Assembly: GCA_002430605.1 (NCBI GenBank)
Contig: DJBY01000037.1
Location: 7,673-13,761 of the forward strand
Origin: Opitutia bacterium UBA5964
Lineage (GTDB): Bacteria; Verrucomicrobiota; Verrucomicrobiia; Opitutales; Coraliomargaritaceae
DNA length: 6,089 nucleotides
Direction of reading: 5' to 3'
The position numbers and the translations under genes are program-made. The notes beneath the pieces are model-generated. The model searched no databases, had not been told where the DNA came from, and worked only from the letters and a program-made list of their open reading frames with translations. Each line of letters starts with the position of its first letter. Positions within the stretch are counted from its first letter, which is position 1. Shown piece by piece: positions 5,128 to 6,089 of this stretch.

Positions 5128-6089
5128 ATGAAAAAGACAAACAACATTTTGAAACTATCGAGCCTAATCGCCGCAGCGACCATAGGTGCTACGATATCCA
5201 CGCAGGCGGCGACCTATACTTGGACGGGTGGTGCCGGCACCGGTAATTGGGCCGGCGCGGCCGACGTCCCCAACTGGGACTCCGATCCCACCGCTCCCAC
5301 CTTTGATAACACTGCTGACATCAAGATCGCAGGCACTACACAATTGAATCAGATTGTCCGGGTGAGCGTTACGATCAAATCGCTCGAGTTTACGAGCACG
5401 AATCTTGGAGCAACCACTGTTGGAATGGTCGCTTTGAGTGGAACCACTGCTCGTAATTTAACTTTCTCTGCCGATTCTGGAAATTCCACCCTGACGATCG
5501 ATGCTGCGTCTACTGGGGATAAGACTTTTAATAACCTAGGTTTCGTCCAACTGTCTAGTAATTTAGACATCGTTCACAACGGCGCAGATAAATTAGTCTT
5601 TGACGCTGATATCAGGGGAGGTGGGAATATCAGCCTAACGGGCACAGGCACGACGGAGTTTTCCGATAACAATACATATATAGGCAACACTACGATAGGC
5701 ACGGGTAGCACCTTGAATTTGTTAGGTGGCTCACAGATGGCTTTCTCGATTGGTGCCACAGGGGTCAATAACGGTTTTTTTGGAGCCGGAATCCTGAGTC
5801 TTAACGGTGATCTTCGTCTTAACCTGTCTGGAGCCGGAACCACCGTAGGCGACTCTTGGAATCTCGTTGATATCGCTAACCTCGATGAAACCTTTGGCGC
5901 ATCCTTCGTTGTGGCGAGTTCTATTGCCGCTGTTGACTTTAATGAGTCCGCCGGAGTTTGGAGCATCAATGAAAACGGCGTTGACTACGAGTTTTCTGAG
6001 AGCACAGGTAATCTTTCAGTCGTTCCTGAGCCAGGCACCTACGCGTTGCTCGGTGGTCTGCTCGCTCTTGGGTATGTGATGGTGCGCCG
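5128..6089 (+). CDS. PEP-CTERM protein, beta-repeat type, 3' partial
   Basis: The frame is open from ATG 5128 to the right edge (320 complete codons). Residues 1-28 form a signal peptide (MKKTNN, hydrophobic core, STQAA), then TYTWTGG and NWD motifs common at the start of beta-helical autotransporter-like proteins. The middle is rich in Gly, Thr, Asn and Ser. About 163-200 matches an autotransporter-associated beta-strand (PATR) repeat (GNISLTGTGTTEF...NNTYIGNTTI). The C-terminus has a PEP-CTERM signal: P300-E301-P302, a hydrophobic helix (YALLGGLLALGYVMV) and Arg320 at the edge, with the next codon beginning CG. Only a few codons should be missing. The protein should be exported, and in bacteria with an exosortase the tail would be cleaved. 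Its specific function is unknown. The leader has only a weak AAGAAG site (5119-5124). The gene is divergent from the kinase operon, suggesting co-regulation. Confidence 0.9.
   Translation, partial: MKKTNNILKLSSLIAAATIGATISTQAATYTWTGGAGTGNWAGAADVPNWDSDPTAPTFDNTADIKIAGTTQLNQIVRVSVTIKSLEFTSTNLGATTVGMVALSGTTARNLTFSADSGNSTLTIDAASTGDKTFNNLGFVQLSSNLDIVHNGADKLVFDADIRGGGNISLTGTGTTEFSDNNTYIGNTTIGTGSTLNLLGGSQMAFSIGATGVNNGFFGAGILSLNGDLRLNLSGAGTTVGDSWNLVDIANLDETFGASFVVASSIAAVDFNESAGVWSINENGVDYEFSESTGNLSVVPEPGTYALLGGLLALGYVMVR

Noticed and set aside
5349..5969. Two minus-strand open frames opposite the PEP-CTERM gene
   Set aside because: They are antisense to a frame with signal peptide, PATR motif and PEP-CTERM tail. 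Their Pro/Val/Ala-rich translations reflect Gly/Thr/Asn-rich codons read backwards.

Overview
The window most resembles an accessory-flavoured stretch of a Verrucomicrobiota chromosome, probably Opitutae/Puniceicoccales (Coraliomargarita-like). This is inferred from three things: a PEP-CTERM protein with an autotransporter-type beta repeat and a VPEPGTYALL-type tail, a histidine kinase with discoidin-like sensor domains of a type I associate with that group, and gene starts without clear Shine-Dalgarno sequences. No database search was possible.

Layout. Positions 1-760 hold no credible gene. They are a mosaic of palindromic, apparently dispersed repeats: a hairpin element (95-290), a pair of ~52 bp inverted arms (269-320 and 515-590), a cloverleaf-like palindrome between those arms (375-461), a 24 bp insertion that splits one arm (560-583), and a GC-rich near-perfect palindrome (641-660). 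A solitary AAA ATPase of the AAA_14/DUF4143 type follows (761-1996, +). It converges on a two-gene operon read from the minus strand: a membrane sensor histidine kinase (4899 to 2848) and then a NarL/LuxR-type response regulator (2802 to 2134). The 45 bp between kinase and regulator consists largely of three tandem copies of a 16-17 bp unit that also encodes the end of the kinase. A 228 bp divergent intergenic region (4900-5127) carries a 9-2-9 palindrome flanked by 8 bp direct repeats exactly 40 bp apart. It separates the kinase from a secreted PEP-CTERM protein (5128 to beyond the right edge, +), which is cut only a few codons before its expected end.

How they may work together. The kinase should sense an extracytoplasmic ligand through two beta-sandwich (F5/8 type C-like) domains and phosphorylate D61 of the regulator. 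The regulator would then bind DNA through its C-terminal helix-turn-helix. The palindrome in the divergent promoter region is the obvious candidate target, which would link the two-component system to its own expression and to the PEP-CTERM surface/export protein. That link is inference from position. The ATPase looks like an unrelated accessory gene next to a repeat-rich segment. I see no CRISPR array, RNA gene, transposase or integrase.
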